64,000 nucleotides of DNA. Origin: Chlorella sorokiniana. Taxonomy: Eukaryota; Chlorophyta; Trebouxiophyceae; Chlorellales; Chlorellaceae. The stretch spans positions 434,001 to 498,000 of the forward strand of contig CP084616.1 of NCBI GenBank assembly GCA_025917655.1. Reading direction: 5' to 3'. The notes below the pieces were generated by a model. The model was not told where the DNA came from, searched no databases, and saw only the letters and a list, made by a program, of their open reading frames with translations. Positions 1 through 11,900 of this stretch are shown here, piece after piece. The position numbers and the translations under genes are program-made. The stretch's first letter is position 1; each line of letters opens with the position of its first letter.

Positions 1-29
1 TTCAGCCAAGGGAGCTGTGGTAGGGGAGG

Positions 30-3000
30 CTACAACTCATCCCTGCCTCCTCCCGCCTGGCCGCCATCGCCTTGCCGCTGCTGCCGCCCCTGCGCGTCAG
101 CGCCGCCTGCACCGCTGCCGCCTTCTGCTGCTGCTGCGCTGCTCCTGCTTCCCGTACTGCTGCTGCTGGTGCTGCTGTCGACACCGCCTGCGCGGCTGCC
201 GCCGTCCAGGACCTCCGACAGCAGCCGCTCTGAGCTGTCCAGGCCAGCCTCGCGCTCGTACCGCAGGATCAGATCGCGCAGCGGGCGCAGCAGGGGCGCC
301 AGGTGGCGGGCGTACCGCCTGTACCGCAGCACGCTGTCGCTGTACAGCCGCTGCCGCACCTGCAGCGGGGGCAGGAGGTGGGGTGTGGGGTGAGCCCGGG
401 ATTTGGGGCGAGGGGTGTGAGCCACCCCCTGCCCGCCCTTGCACACACACTTCAACATACACGCACGCTTGAAACCACACAGACACATGCGCAGCCGCAC
501 CCCCACCCCCACCGGGTTCGCCCACCTGCGCCAGGCTGGCTGTGGCCACGGTGCGGCGGGTGCGGTGGAAGGCCAGCACAGCCGGGTCCCAGGGGATGCC
601 GCAGTGGCGCAGCACGGCACGGGTGGTGCCCTCCTGAACGGGGGCCAGCAAAGAGAGGTTGGCGGCAAGGGGGCTGGGAGAGAGGGGGCGAGGCAAGCCA
701 AGCTTGGGAAGGCCAAGCGGGGGCCGGAGTGGCGGGGCCGGCGGAAGGGGCAGCAGCCATCCACCCGGCAGAGCAACCCCACTGAGGCTGCAGAGTCGGG
801 GCTTGCTGCGCCGCCTGCCCCTGGCCGGAGCGGCGAGCAGCTGCCAGGCAGCTGCCGGCGCCGTGCATAGCGCGTGCACAGCGCCGTGCAGGGCGCAAGT
901 CCAAGCCCACCTGGTCCCGCACCAGGTCTTCGTACCGCACATGCAGCACCCTGCCAGGCAGTACGCGGTCCCAGTGGTCCGCCAGCTGCTGCACCAGCTG
1001 GATTTGGTGGGCGATGCCTGCTCGGCAGGGGTGGGTGGGGAGTGTGTGGTGGTGGCAGCGGAAGCGCGCGTATCAGGGGTGGGTGGGCGGTGGGCGATGC
1101 ATGTGATTGGTAAAGCGGGAGAGCGGTGGGGGCGGGGGGGGGGGGGCATGGCAAGGCATGCGGCTGTGCAAGGCGTGGCAAGGCAGGCATGCGCGTGTGA
1201 GCTGCTGCATCCAACCCGTCCGTGCCCCCGCCTCCCCCTGTCCCCAGCCCCCTCCTCCGCCCCCGCCTCACCGCTCAGGTTGGCGGCCCAGGGGTGCCGC
1301 GCCCCTCAAAGGGCTGCGCGAAGCAGGAGAGCCCGGTGTCGGCGGGGTGGCGCGCAGCGTGCAGCACGCAGGCCTCGGGCAGCATCATGGCGATGAAGCC
1401 CACGTTCCTGGCGGGTTGTTTTTGGATACGTGGGAGGAGGGATAACGGACGGGTGGGGGTGGGGTGGCTGGGGGCGGGGGGCGGCAGGCTTGTAAGGCCG
1501 GGTGCCAGGGGGAAAAAGCAAGGGGGCAGCAAAAGCCGTGTGTGTGTGCGAGGGGGTGAGGGATGGGGCTCACTTCCGGCCAGGTGCTGGCAGCGCGGGT
1601 CAGGCTGGCCCAGCTCAAGAGCAAGCCGCCGGTGAAGACGCAGCGGCGGCGCCCAGCCGACCCCTCGCACCACATGTTGCGCAGCATCTTGTCCACCACC
1701 CAGCCCGCCCCCGCCCGCTCGGCCGGCACCCGCGCCGCCATCTCCTCCACGTACCGCCGCCCCACGGCCGCCACGCGCGCCGCCTCCACCGCGCCGCCGC
1801 CCGCCAGCGCCGCCAGCAGGCCGGGGAGCAGGGGGCCAGGGCTGTGTCCTCGCCCGCGCCCCACACCTGCGGCAGCAGATCTTGTTTTGTGCGTGATGTG
1901 TGTAGCTGTTTTTAGGGGGGGGGATGTCTGCTGGAGCAGGGTGGGCGGTTGGCGTTTTGGGAAACAACGAGGGGCGAGGGGTGGTAGGCAGGCAGGGCCA
2001 TGGCCGTTGAGTGGACGTGTGTTGAGTGAAGCTGCAGCCGCGCCCGGCTTGCAGTTGTTGACCCACTGCCCCACCCTGCTGGCCCCAAGCCCCCCTGCCC
2101 ACCACCGCCACCAGGCACACACGACCCGCAGCCCAAACGACTCCACCTTCCGCATCCACTCTCCACACACGCTCGCTGTCCACACACAACACAGCCCAAC
2201 CAAAACACTCGCTCTCCCACCGCCCAGCACACACGCAGCAATCGCCCAGCATGCCCACCTGGGGGTGAGAGGCCAGGATCTGTTCCAGCAGCGTGCTGCC
2301 GCTGCGCGGCATGCCCACCACAAACACGGGCGGGGGCCGCCCCGCGGTGGCCCCCGCGCCCGCCAGCAGCGAGGCGTAGTAAGCCTCCGCGGGGTCTGCC
2401 GACGCCGGCTTGGGGGCTGCGGGGGGGGGGAGGGGCGCAACGGCCGAGCAGACCAGCACTCAAAAAGTGGGGACATATCGGTCCTCTTGCAGGCACGGGA
2501 CGCGTGCATGCCTGCACTGCACCCGCCTGACGCACGCCGTACCGGCACACCCAGCCCCGTTGCGCTGCGGAAGAACTTGCTCTGGGCAGAGCAGCCGACC
2601 TGGGCAGCAGCAGGCACCCCCACGACAGGACGACACCCTCGGCACTTGCAGTGCACCTGCATCACCCCCGGGCCCCCAAAACACACTCACGCGCCCCCCC
2701 TGCCGCCCCCCGCCCCCAACACACACACACACACACACATGAAACATGTGCAGTATCGCCGCTGTGGTGGCCTCGTCTTGGGCGGGGCTGTGCGGCGCGG
2801 CGGCGTCCTGCAGCGCGTTGGCCTCCGCGAGCGCCGCCCACGCCTTGTCGTACCGCCTGCAGGGTGACGGGTGGGAGTGTCCGTGGGTGGGTGTTCCCTT
2901 TGTTGTTGTTGGGGGGGGGGAGGGGAGTGCAGGTGCGCCGTGCGGCGGAGCTGCCATGTGCATGTGCATGTGGGTGTGTGCAAAGGCCAGGGGCCAACCG

Positions 3001-4857
3001 GGGGTGGAGGAGGGCGAGCAGACTAGTGAGGAGAGAGGCAGGCAGGTGCGATTGGGGGCCCAGGTTTTCAGGGGAGCTGCACAGCCGGACACACAGCCGC
3101 AACACGCCCCCACCCACCCACCCGGCCTGCTGGTAAGCGTGGAAGAGGCCGAAGCCGATCCACGACTGATCTGCGCCGCTCAGCCCCTCCAGCCAGGCCC
3201 AGCGCGACCTCAGCGCGAGCCACGCCGCACGCTGCGCCGCGCCCATCGCAGCCTCGTCCACTGAAGGGGAGGGTGCCAGGGCGGGGCGGTGATGCGGACG
3301 ACTTTCGGCATTCGTAACAATACTGGAAGACTCCCAGCTCTCCTCGGGCGGGGGGTGTGGGGGGTGCAGCTCACACAGCGAGCGAGGGACCAAGCGTGCA
3401 TGCTGGCCAGCGCGGAGCACTGCAGTACATGGCAGAGCACAGCAGGAGCAGCGTGCGGCAGGCAGCGCGGCCTGGCGGGGGAGCGGGTGTGTGTGTGTGT
3501 GTGGGGGGGCCTGGGGCGCGTGGCGTAGCGGGGAACGCAGCACCCACCTCCCTCTCGTCGTTGCCGCAGGTATGCCGCGCACTCCTCCATTTCCTGGAGC
3601 TCCTGCGGCGAGAAGGCCTTCAGCGCGGCCCAGGCCTTGATGTACGGCGCGCCTGCATGGCGTGCAGGCGCAGCAGCGGGAGCGCGGGGGGGGCGCATGC
3701 CTTGCCTTCTTTGCTTGCAGCCACATGCAGCGACGGAGGGTGGGCCTGCTCTCTGGGCAGGGGGTGTCAGCGCAGCCCAGCTTGCTGACCGCCTGGGTGC
3801 GGGATGAGGACACCGCGGCCCCTCCTGCAGCCATACAAGCCGGCCTTGCACACGGAAGCGTTCTCATGCTCCTTCTGTCCCGCCCCCGCCCGCGCGCCCC
3901 CCCCCCACACACACACACAAACGCACCCACCCACCCACCCACCCACACAACCAACCAGCCCCTCGCCCCGAACCTTGTGCGCACCTGCCACGCCCCTGGC
4001 CAGATGCAGCACGCGGCGCATGAGCGTCTGGCTCTCTCCCTGCCGCCCCAGCTGCTGCTCCGCCTTGGCCAGGTTGAACAGGGTGCCCACGTACTGCGGC
4101 ACGATGGGATGGCACCGCAGAGGTACAGTTTCGTCGGCAAGAGCTGGTGCGGCAGCGGTACAGCTCAGTTGGCACGGAACGATGCAGCAGGCGCACAGCT
4201 TGGTCGACAGCGCCCCCTGTGCACTGCCCTTGGCAAGACGGGCGGCGGCTGCGCTCCTGTGCGCAGCCAACCGCAGCGCCGGCCCATGGCAGCAGCAGGG
4301 GCAGCCGCCATCTGGGAGCAGCCTCACCAGCTCGCTTCGTGTCAGGCTGAGCTCCTCTGCCTGTGCCATGGCGGCGCGCATGGCCGCAGCCGCCTCCTCC
4401 ACACGGCCGCCCGACAGCAGCAGCGCCCCCAGGCTGGAGGCGACGTACGCCCGGGCGGCGGGGGTGGGGGCCAGCGCCGCCGCGCGCTCATACGCCGCCG
4501 CCGCCTCCGGCAGCCGCTTGCCGCCGTTGGGTGCTGCGTGGTCCAGCTGGTGCAGCGCAGCACCCAGCTCCAGCGCGGCCTCAAAGTCGGCGGGTCGGGC
4601 GGCGGCGGCGGCCCGCAGCTCGGCCACGCGCTCCTCCCAAGCCGCGACCTCGCCCTGCACAGCGGCGGCAGAACAGGCAGCACCCCAGTGCACACAGCAC
4701 AAAGGATCGCCCCTTCCCACGCATGGACTGGCGACGAAGGCTGGGCAGGTGCGCGACTTGGTTCTTGCAGGCTGCACCGCACCTGCTGAGCGGCAGCGCA
4801 CAGGGCGATGGCACAGAGGAGAGCGGCGGCGGCCCCCAGCAGCTGGTGGGCCGTCAT
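30..4857 (-). CDS. TPR-sulfotransferase with signal peptide and C-terminal RDEL
   Basis: Multi-exon gene. The ATG at 4857 opens a 25-codon exon (to 4783) encoding a signal peptide (hydrophobic core LLGAAAALLCAIALCAAA); a GT-AG intron leads to an exon starting at 4654. Exons to about 2750 encode Ala-rich helical TPR-like repeats (for example YVGTLFNLAKAEQQLG and YEKAWAAL-type helices). Next comes the sulfotransferase core: the PAPS 5'-phosphosulfate loop PRSGSTLLEQILASHP (about 2270-2330), WVVDKM, the 3'-phosphate motif with ARHPADTGLSCFAQPF (about 1310-1370), then HVRYEDLVRDQ (about 920-960). The last exon (30-359) ends in RDEL before TAG. The family transfers sulfate from PAPS, as protein-tyrosine sulfotransferases do, in the secretory lumen. 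RDEL resembles KDEL/HDEL retrieval signals, so ER or early Golgi residence is inferred. The substrate is unknown. The family call is firm; some internal exon ends are not. Confidence 0.88.
2719..2739. repeat. (CA)n / (GT)n microsatellite at a 5' splice site
   Basis: About ten CA units. On the coding (minus) strand of the TPR-sulfotransferase this is a GT run that starts right after the exon ending ...ILHMF, so the splice donor appears to lie inside the repeat and several in-register GT donors are available. Confidence 0.75.
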
Positions 4858-6564
4858 GCGGCCAGACCGCCGCTTTCGATCGAGTAACAACGTTGTACGA
4901 CTTGTGTAACCCCCGCCTGTCCAGCACGAGCCCCGCTGTTCAGCTGACACCTGCAGAAACCTTCGAACCAGGACGGATCTCGAGATCGTTGCGAGCTCGA
5001 TAACCTAATGATGCAACCCATGGAGAACGCCGGCAGCCCGTGTAGTCATCGCCCAGGCTCAGGCTGAGCCAAGCCTCGTCAGCACTGCCGCCAAAAGTGC
5101 AGCAGCTCGCTGCACGGAAGGGCCCCCTTGAGCCCCTGCAATGGCTTCCTGGCCCAAAACTACGCTGAGAGTCTACCTTGCGTCCACTGAGCATTGGACC
5201 AAGATTGCGCAGGTGGCATGGCAACATAAAACGCTCGAGCGGATCGGAGGCAAAGGCGTGGGCGGGTCATGGGGCGGGTGTAAGCCTTGTCGCCCAGCCC
5301 GCTTGACGGAGCCAAAACTGTCTTCGCAACCGAACTTTTGTATATAAGCCAAAACTGTCTCTCAGTGCGCCCTTACTTTTGGAGCAGTGTGTGCGAGGAC
5401 ACTGGAGGCGGCAGGGCTGCCACTGGAGGAGGCAGGGCTGCCGCCCACCCTGCCGCCCGCTCCTCCCCGGCCAGCCTTCTCTGAGGGCCGACTGCAGCCG
5501 TGGTTGCGACTCGCACACCACATAAACACCAAAGTCATCGGCCTCCCCATCCGCGTGCTGGCTTCCTCATTCTCAGGGTCCTCTGCCAGATACACGGTCC
5601 CCCGGTCGCGCTGGCATCACCGTCCTCACCACCGTTTGGCGGGTTTGAATCTTCATCAGTCGTCTTCAATCTAAGATTTACCCGTTTACGGCGCTGCAGG
5701 TGCCTTGACACCCACTGGGGCGCAGTTCTGTGTGCCCGCAGCCGTTTGGCTGGAGCCTCTTCCCGATACACTTTATGCCGTTCGCAAGCATTACGTACAT
5801 CAATCTGTGACCAGGGGCAAGTGCTGCTCAGAGTGAGTGGCATCGCGGTTTGTCGGCGCCTCAGAGCCGGAGCCCCTTCCCGTCTTTCCCAGACCTTGCA
5901 TCAATGATTGGATTCAACAATCCGCCCCTTATACAGTATTATCCGTGCATGACGGGCTGCAAGAACTTGGGCAAGTTTCCTTTCACCTCGCCGTCGCTCA
6001 CGCTTTTTCACTGCAGGCCCTTTTACCTTGTTCGAAATCGAATTTCTACGGGGTTGGCGTCGTCTGGTGCAGCCGCAAAGGACGGAATCCGTGGCCAGTT
6101 CCAGGGCCACCACCGCCAGCACAACACCTTTTCAGGTCCCGTCTAATGCATGGGCCCAGGCTCTCCGCCAGCTACCCAGGCCAGGGAGGCGCAAACAACG
6201 ACTACTGGAGCAGCTGTCAGCAGGTAGAGCGCATGGGGGCACCGGTTTGCGAGCTGCCCGCAAGCAGCAGCGCTGGCGGGCCCTTGGAGGGACGGTGGCC
6301 GCCCCCACCCTGCAGCCCCCTGCAGGCAGCTGGCGCCCTGCTCCCAACAACACCCTGCTCCACACCCCGCTGCAGGTGACAAGCTCCCTGCTCGTGGGGG
6401 CGGCGGCGACGACTGTCCCACCACGCGGCCGCCACTGCGCTGCGCCACGTCGCCGGTCAGCCTGTCGCAGATCCCTCCCACCCCCGCCACCGCTGTGCCC
6501 CCATGGAGCGGCACCCATCAGCCTCGTGCCTGTCGGTCGGGAGGCCTTGGATGGGCTGGCCAGC
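4858..6564. other. Intergenic / unresolved stretch upstream of two genes
   Basis: About 1.7 kb with no recognisable gene. It must hold the promoter of the leftward TPR-sulfotransferase. A perfect TATATAAG lies at 5341. A 21-base unit is duplicated at about 5401-5445 (CTGGAGG.GGCAGGGCTGCC). Minus-strand frames at 5.36-5.84 kb include acidic, coding-looking text (YLAEDPENEEASTRMGR) but with no recognisable family, no ATG in register and no clear splice sites, so no gene is called. Confidence 0.5.
5341..5348 (+). promoter_or_regulatory. TATA-box-like element
   Basis: TATATAAG stands out in GC-rich surroundings and could drive a rightward transcript from about 5375. No ATG-started ORF follows closely, and the first supported rightward ORF begins at 6565, so its use is uncertain. 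Confidence 0.3.
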
Positions 6565-7091
6565 ATGGACGTGTTTGGCTTGCTGGATGGGCCGGGGGAG
6601 GAGGCGAGGCCGGGCCGGGAGGCCCAGCACCTCTCGTGGCAGGCACAGCAGGCACAGCAGGCACAGCAGGCCCTGCTGGCCCAGCAGCAGCTGCTGGCCA
6701 CGCAGCGCGCGGAGCAGCAGCGGTGGTGCGAGGCGGCGGCCGCGCTGCTGCAGCGGCCGCAGGCGGGGACGCGCAGCGCGCGCAGCGCCACCACGAGCTG
6801 GCGCTGCTGCTGCGCCGCCACGAGGAGGAGGCGGGCCTGTGGGAGCAGCGGCGTCGGCGGGAGCAGCAGCAGTGGGAGGGGCAGCGGGCGGAGGAGCAGG
6901 CGCGCTGGGAGGCGCGCCGCGCGGCGGAGCAGGAGGCCTGGGAGGCCCGCCGCCGAGCGCAACGCCGCGAGTGGGAGGGGCTGCACGCGGGTGCCGCTGG
7001 CGGCGTGCTGGACGGCCCCCACCGCACCGCAAGCTGGCTGGCCCGGACGTCCGCTCCGAATTCAGCTGCGGCAGCCTGCCGCGGAGCCTAG
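6565..7091 (+). CDS. Gln/Glu/Arg-rich coiled-coil protein, unknown function
   Basis: I do not recognise this protein. From the ATG at 6565 (MDVFGLLDGPGEE) the frame runs through AQQAQQAQQALLAQQQLL and reaches a G-run at 6765-6768. There coding sense moves to the next frame and continues as a long charged helix (LLRRHEEEAGLWEQRRRR, EEQARWEARRAAEQEAW) to a stop at 7091. One extra G in the run would join the two parts into about 176 residues. The regular W/E/R/A spacing over about 60 residues predicts a coiled coil or single alpha-helix. The frame is open upstream to about 6030 without an ATG, so there may be upstream exons. No catalytic motif is seen. It could be a fragment of a larger structural protein. 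Confidence 0.45.
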
Positions 7092-7847
7092 AAGGGCACG
7101 GGCCGTAGCGCTAGGCGCCCCGTTGAGGGGATGTGCTGCACTATGTGCCGCTGGTCCTGCCACCTGCATGTGTATGCCACCACCGCACGACAATGGGCTG
7201 TGGCTAATATCGGTCGGCCTCTCCTTCCATCACTGCGGTGCATTTCGGTGCCTTGCAGCACACGCTGGCCGGTGCTTGCATCTCATGCTCTGGCGCCAGC
7301 CAGCCAGCCAGTGGCTGCCAGCCAGTGGCTGCCGCACCCATCAGACCAACGTGAAGGTTGGATCCACCGTCCCTTTGCTGTTACCAAGCCTCTTGTCCTC
7401 GCGTGACTGAAAACATTGATACCATTCTTATTGCCGGCGTTCCCTGTGCCCGAGCCCGGCTGCATGCCGCCACCATGCCAGCGCCAGCTGGCCGACGCTG
7501 CATGCAGCCCACATCAACTGGACATCTTCCCTTCCTTTTCAGACCACTTTCCTCACAACACACTGCTTCACCTACGCTTTTGCACAGACAGAAGAAGTTC
7601 ACCATGTGTGCCCATGCCCGTGCGCAACACTGCCGTTTTGCCAGGGAGGCCAGCGGACACCGTGCTCCCTGGCTCCTGCCAGCCTGCCCAATGCCCAGCC
7701 TTGCTCCGCCCCATGTAAGCTCACTTCATGAATCATGCGCGAATGACAGCAGCGCGCAAATGACATTGTCCTGCTGCCTCGTCACCTGGCCGCCTCACCG
7801 ACGTCTTTCCGCAGCCAGGCTTGCACCCGCGCCTCCGCCAGCGCCGC

Positions 7848-8413
7848 TCACACGCCCCTGTGCCCTGCCTTCCAGTCGACTGCGAGCAGGCGACGCAGCA
7901 GTATCATGCCGCCCGGCAGCCGCCCCGCCGCTGGCTGCCCATGCCCTCCCCCGCTGCTGCCCTGCTGCCCCAGGTTGCCACAGCGCAGGAACGCGCCGCA
8001 GCGCTGTGCAGCCGCCTGCGCCACCTCCAAGTCGCGCTCGCGCAGCGCTGCCGGTCAGCTGCCGTGCTCTTTGCGCTAGCTGGGCCAGCGTAGCCTTCGT
8101 GCGCAGCAAGGCTTGCGACTGCTGGCGTTGCGCCCCTGCGTCTGCCGGTGCAGCGTCCAGGCCGCTGCCTGGCTTCCTGCTGCTGTGCAGCTAACGCGCT
8201 TTCCACCCCCTGCAGCCGCTGGACGCGGGTCAGGCGGCAGCGCCGCACAGCTGCGCTTGCCTGGGCTGGGCAGCCGGGAGCAGGGGCAGGAGGACAGGCG
8301 AGCGTGGAGGGCAAGCTGCCTGCAGGGCAGCCAGCGGAGCGGCAGCTCCTGGGCGTTGTGGTACTGCGGTACTGCTTGCTCGCACACCAAATTGCGGGGC
8401 GGGGCAACAGCAC
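7848..8413 (-). pseudogene. Possible broken coiled-coil gene
   Basis: Read leftwards, three successive frames give consistent helical text: VQRLQGVESALAAQQQEA, then QSQALLRTKATLAQLAQRA, then LRERDLEVAQAAAQRCGAF. Each join needs one base removed, unlike most frame jumps in the window, which need one base added. That makes a genuinely decayed gene, or small unseen introns, more likely here than simple undercalling. No family is recognised and no start is evident. The 5' part contains one arm of the inverted repeat. Confidence 0.3.
7881..8384. repeat. Imperfect inverted repeat, two 60-base arms
   Basis: Arms at 7881-7940 (+) and 8384-8325 (-) match at 45 of 60 bases by hand count, without gaps. 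Both arms translate to similar peptides in the same register (CEQATQQYHAARQPPRRWLP and CEQAVPQYHNAQELPLRWLP), so the similarity looks protein-driven. The spacer is 384 bases. It may be an inverted duplication of a coding segment or the ends of a fold-back element. Confidence 0.6.
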
Positions 8414-8920
8414 ACTTGAGCAGCGCTGCCAGCTGCTGGGGCGCAGGGCGGAAAGGTCAGAGTCAGTCGTGGTCGCTTGTCATGCCTGTGGGGCCCCTGC
8501 GCTGGACGCCGGACGAGGTCTGCCGCCAGCGCCGCTCAGCAGGCGGCTTCCACGCTGAACAATCCTTGAAGTTACAAAACATCTTTGTTTAGGTGCTGTG
8601 GATACTGTGGGCAGGCCACGGCGCGTTAAACTGCGCGAAGAAATAGGGTCGTCAGCCGAAAGCGCCGCCGTCACGCCTACGTCGTTGGGCGGCGACTCCC
8701 AGCCGGTCCCTCTACCTTGCGGGGGCGGTTCTCCTAATGACATCTCCAGGCAACATTCGGCTTGAATCAAGGGAACGACGGGCTGAAGACGTGCAGAACA
8801 ATGCTGGGACACGGCTTGCACAGCAGGCACCCACTTAACGAGAGCCATTTCAGGTGGACGGCGACCTGGGATGACGGTTATTTTGAAGCGATGGACGTCC
8901 TCAGAGACTAACTAAGGGGC

Positions 8921-11900
8921 ATGGGCTGCGCCACAAGCTCGCCACGCGTGGAAGAGGGTCAGCAGCCAGCCCAAGAGCCGGGCCAGGTGTGTCTGCGTGT
9001 TTTGTCTGGCGACAGAATTGCTACAGCGCGTGACAAGCTCCCGCCGGGCCCAGCGGACTGCTTCCGGGTGAGAGCGATAAGGCCGCCTGAACTCTCGGGG
9101 CAGCTGGAGCGCACCAGGCAGTTGCTCAGGGTCAATGATTGAGGAGTAGAGTGGCCTACCATGTGTCCAACCCCCATGACACCGCCTTGACACCTACCCC
9201 ACCCGCAGGTGCCGCCGCCGCCCAGCCAGCAAGTACCACTCTCGGTGAGTGGCCAGCCAGAGGCCCACGAGAGGCAGCAGCAGAGCCAGACATCTGCCCC
9301 CTTCATAGAGCCTGCGGCATGCTGCGACGTGCCACTGCCCCTCCCAGGTGTGGGCAGCGCAGCCGCCATGGCCCCGTTGCGGCCGCTGCCACCGCGCCGC
9401 CGATGCCTGCGCCCCCGCACCGCCCGACCGAGCCCAACTGCGCCCGCTGCGGAGCGCTCTCCCCACACCTGCGTGCGCTGCGCTTGCAGGCGCTGAACAC
9501 GCTGCCCCGGCAAGTGGGGCTGCGCCGCTGCCGGCGGCGGCGCCTGGGCAGCCGGTGCTGTCTGCCCGCCTGGCGAGCCGTCTTGATTCCGCCGGTGAGC
9601 AGGCAGATGCCAGCGAGCGGCTTTTGCTGGCTGGCGGCCCGCCCAACCGGTTGCAGCTCTCTCCGCTGTCTCCCTTGGGCTTCCGCTGGCTGGCGGGCGG
9701 GCTGGGCAGGAGCGCCCCAGTCGGGGCAAGGCTGCGCTGACCCTTGGTTGCCCGCTTCACCCGCAGGCCCCGGCTTCAGCAGGCACCAGTCGCCGTTTGC
9801 GTCAAGGGGGCCCTGGCGCGCCGCCGAGCCCAGCAAGCAGCCCGTTCCGGAGACGCCGGTGAGCGCTGCCGCCGCCCAGCGGCCGCTGGCTGCCGCCTGT
9901 GAAGTGCTGCCAGCGGGGGTGCCCACGCCAGCCGGACCCCCCAGCTCTGCCCCCCGCCCTTCTTGCCGCTGCGGCGCCCCCGGCCCTCTGCCTCCGTCCC
10001 AACATCCGCCCAACCATCTGCCGCCACCTCAGGTCTCGGTGCTGGACGGCGCCGCGTGCCTGGGCGTGCCCTTTGGGGCGCCTGTCGGCGGCGGCGGCGC
10101 CTCGCCGCGCGCGCTGGGCGGCCCCACCTCCGAGCTGTCCTCAATCTGCTCCCGCTCCTTCTCCTCCACCTACCTCTCCCTCTCCCGCGGCAGCACCAGC
10201 GCCGACAGGCTCACCCCCTCGGAGGCCGACATACCAGACGAGCTGCGGGGGATCAGCCTGGGCCCGGTGGTGGGCAGGTGCGGGCGCCGCCGCTCCGCCC
10301 GATGCTCCCAGCCGCCTGCCACGCACACGCGGCAGCGCAGGGCTCCCCGCCCCCTAGGTGTTTTGACTGAGAGTTATCCGTTGGGAGTGAAGACTGCCGG
10401 CCCCGGGGTCTCTTAGCCTGCCGCAAGCTGCCTGAATGCTTGCCGCGTGCTGTGCTGTACTGCGTTGCAGTGGCGCGTTTGGGCGGGTGTACCGCGGCAC
10501 CTGGCGCGGCGCCAGCGTGGCGGTGAAGATACTTTCCACGTGGGTGGACCCTCGGTCCTCCCAGCCGCCCGCGCCGCTGTTGGAAGCGTTGCTGAGGTGC
10601 GGTGCTTTTGCATGGGTGATCCACTTTTCACTTGGAAGGGTGGTTGCATCATGGGGTGGGCGAGTGTGGATGTATGTCCGAGGGTTGTTGTAAGTCGCAG
10701 GCAGCCTCGCATTTTGCTGGATTGAATCACGGAGATCCCACCCCCTTGTGTCACACCCTCGCCCGCTGCGCGTCGTGCAGCAAGAAGCTGTCTCACCCCA
10801 ACCTGGTGCAAACCCTGGAGCACGCCATCAAGCCCCTGAATGACGCGGTGTGTGTGTTGGGGGTGGGGGGTGGGGGGTCTGCGACAACTGGACCTGCACT
10901 GCACCTCCTCTCAATGCCGTGTACGCGCTGGGCTGATGCTTACCGGTCACCAGGTGTTTCCCGATCCCGCCAGCCAGCCAGATCCTGCCCTCTCTCTGAG
11001 GAAGCGGGAAGCAAGCCTGGATTGCTGGGTGGAGCCTCCCTGGGTTGCTGGTTTGAGCCCCCTGCCGCTGTTCCCGTGCCGGCCATGCAGGACGAGGGGC
11101 GGGAGTGGTGGCGCGGGGACCAAGACTTTGAGGAGGAGCTGGCACTGTACGAGGGCCTGCGGTCGCGCTCCCCCGCCAAGCAGCAGCTGCAGACGTGGAT
11201 CGTGCAGCAGTTCTGCGACCGCGGGACGCTGGAGGACGCCCTGGCGCGCGGCTGGCTGCGGGTGGGCGCCGCTGGGCGGCGCCCCGACGCGCGCGCCGTG
11301 CTGGCGACCGCGCTGGTGAGGCGCGGCTGGGCGCCGCATGGCAGGGCTGCTGCCGCCGCGGGCTCCAACTGGGCTCATCCCGGTCACTCCCAGAAGTGTG
11401 CCCGGCCCTGTGCAAAGGCAGATCTGCTGCTCCGTGCTCCTTTTCTCTTGCTTCAGTCACCTTCCACAGACTCTCGCTGCCCGTCCCGCCACCAACCCGC
11501 CGCTGCAGGAGGTCGCGTCGGCGCTGCGCTACTGCCACCGCCGCGGCGTGCTGCACGGCGACCTCACCGCCGGCAACGTGCTGCTGGTCAGCGGGCGGTG
11601 CCACGGCGCTGGGGGCCGCGACCATCGCGACTTTGTGGCCAAGGTGATTAGGCCGCGCCCGTGCACCGTGTTGGTGTTGCATGTTGTTGGGGGGCAGGCT
11701 GGCCTTTCCTGCTGTTCCCCTTGTCCTCCCTCTTGATCTGCTGCGTGGCCAGATTCTGTGGGACCGCCCTCGTGCCTTCAAGGCAGGCTGTAGGCCGCGC
11801 TGCCGCCCTCACCTTCCCCACGCCGCTGCGCCGCAGGTGGGCGACTTTGGGCTGGCGCGCATCCTGGACCCCGGGAGCACCAGCTTCTCACCAGATCCTG

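Larger units (their letters stand above)
7092..8920. other. Unresolved stretch between coiled-coil ORF and first kinase
   Basis: No gene can be called with confidence. It contains a short run of GCCA-rich direct repeats near 7297-7332, the inverted repeat of 7881-8384, and a degenerate minus-strand coiled-coil text (separate entries). The right end must carry the promoter of the kinase that starts at 8921. Confidence 0.45.

Noticed and set aside
5362-5843. Minus-strand gene with acidic text YLAEDPENEEASTRMGR
   Set aside because: Two overlapping frames, no ATG or splice sites in register, no family. Kept only as a remark in the spacer entry.
7358-8194. 278-codon plus-strand ORF
   Set aside because: Pro/Ala/Cys/Arg composition typical of a wrong frame in GC-rich DNA, with no motif and no ATG context. 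It is opposite to more coding-like minus-strand text.
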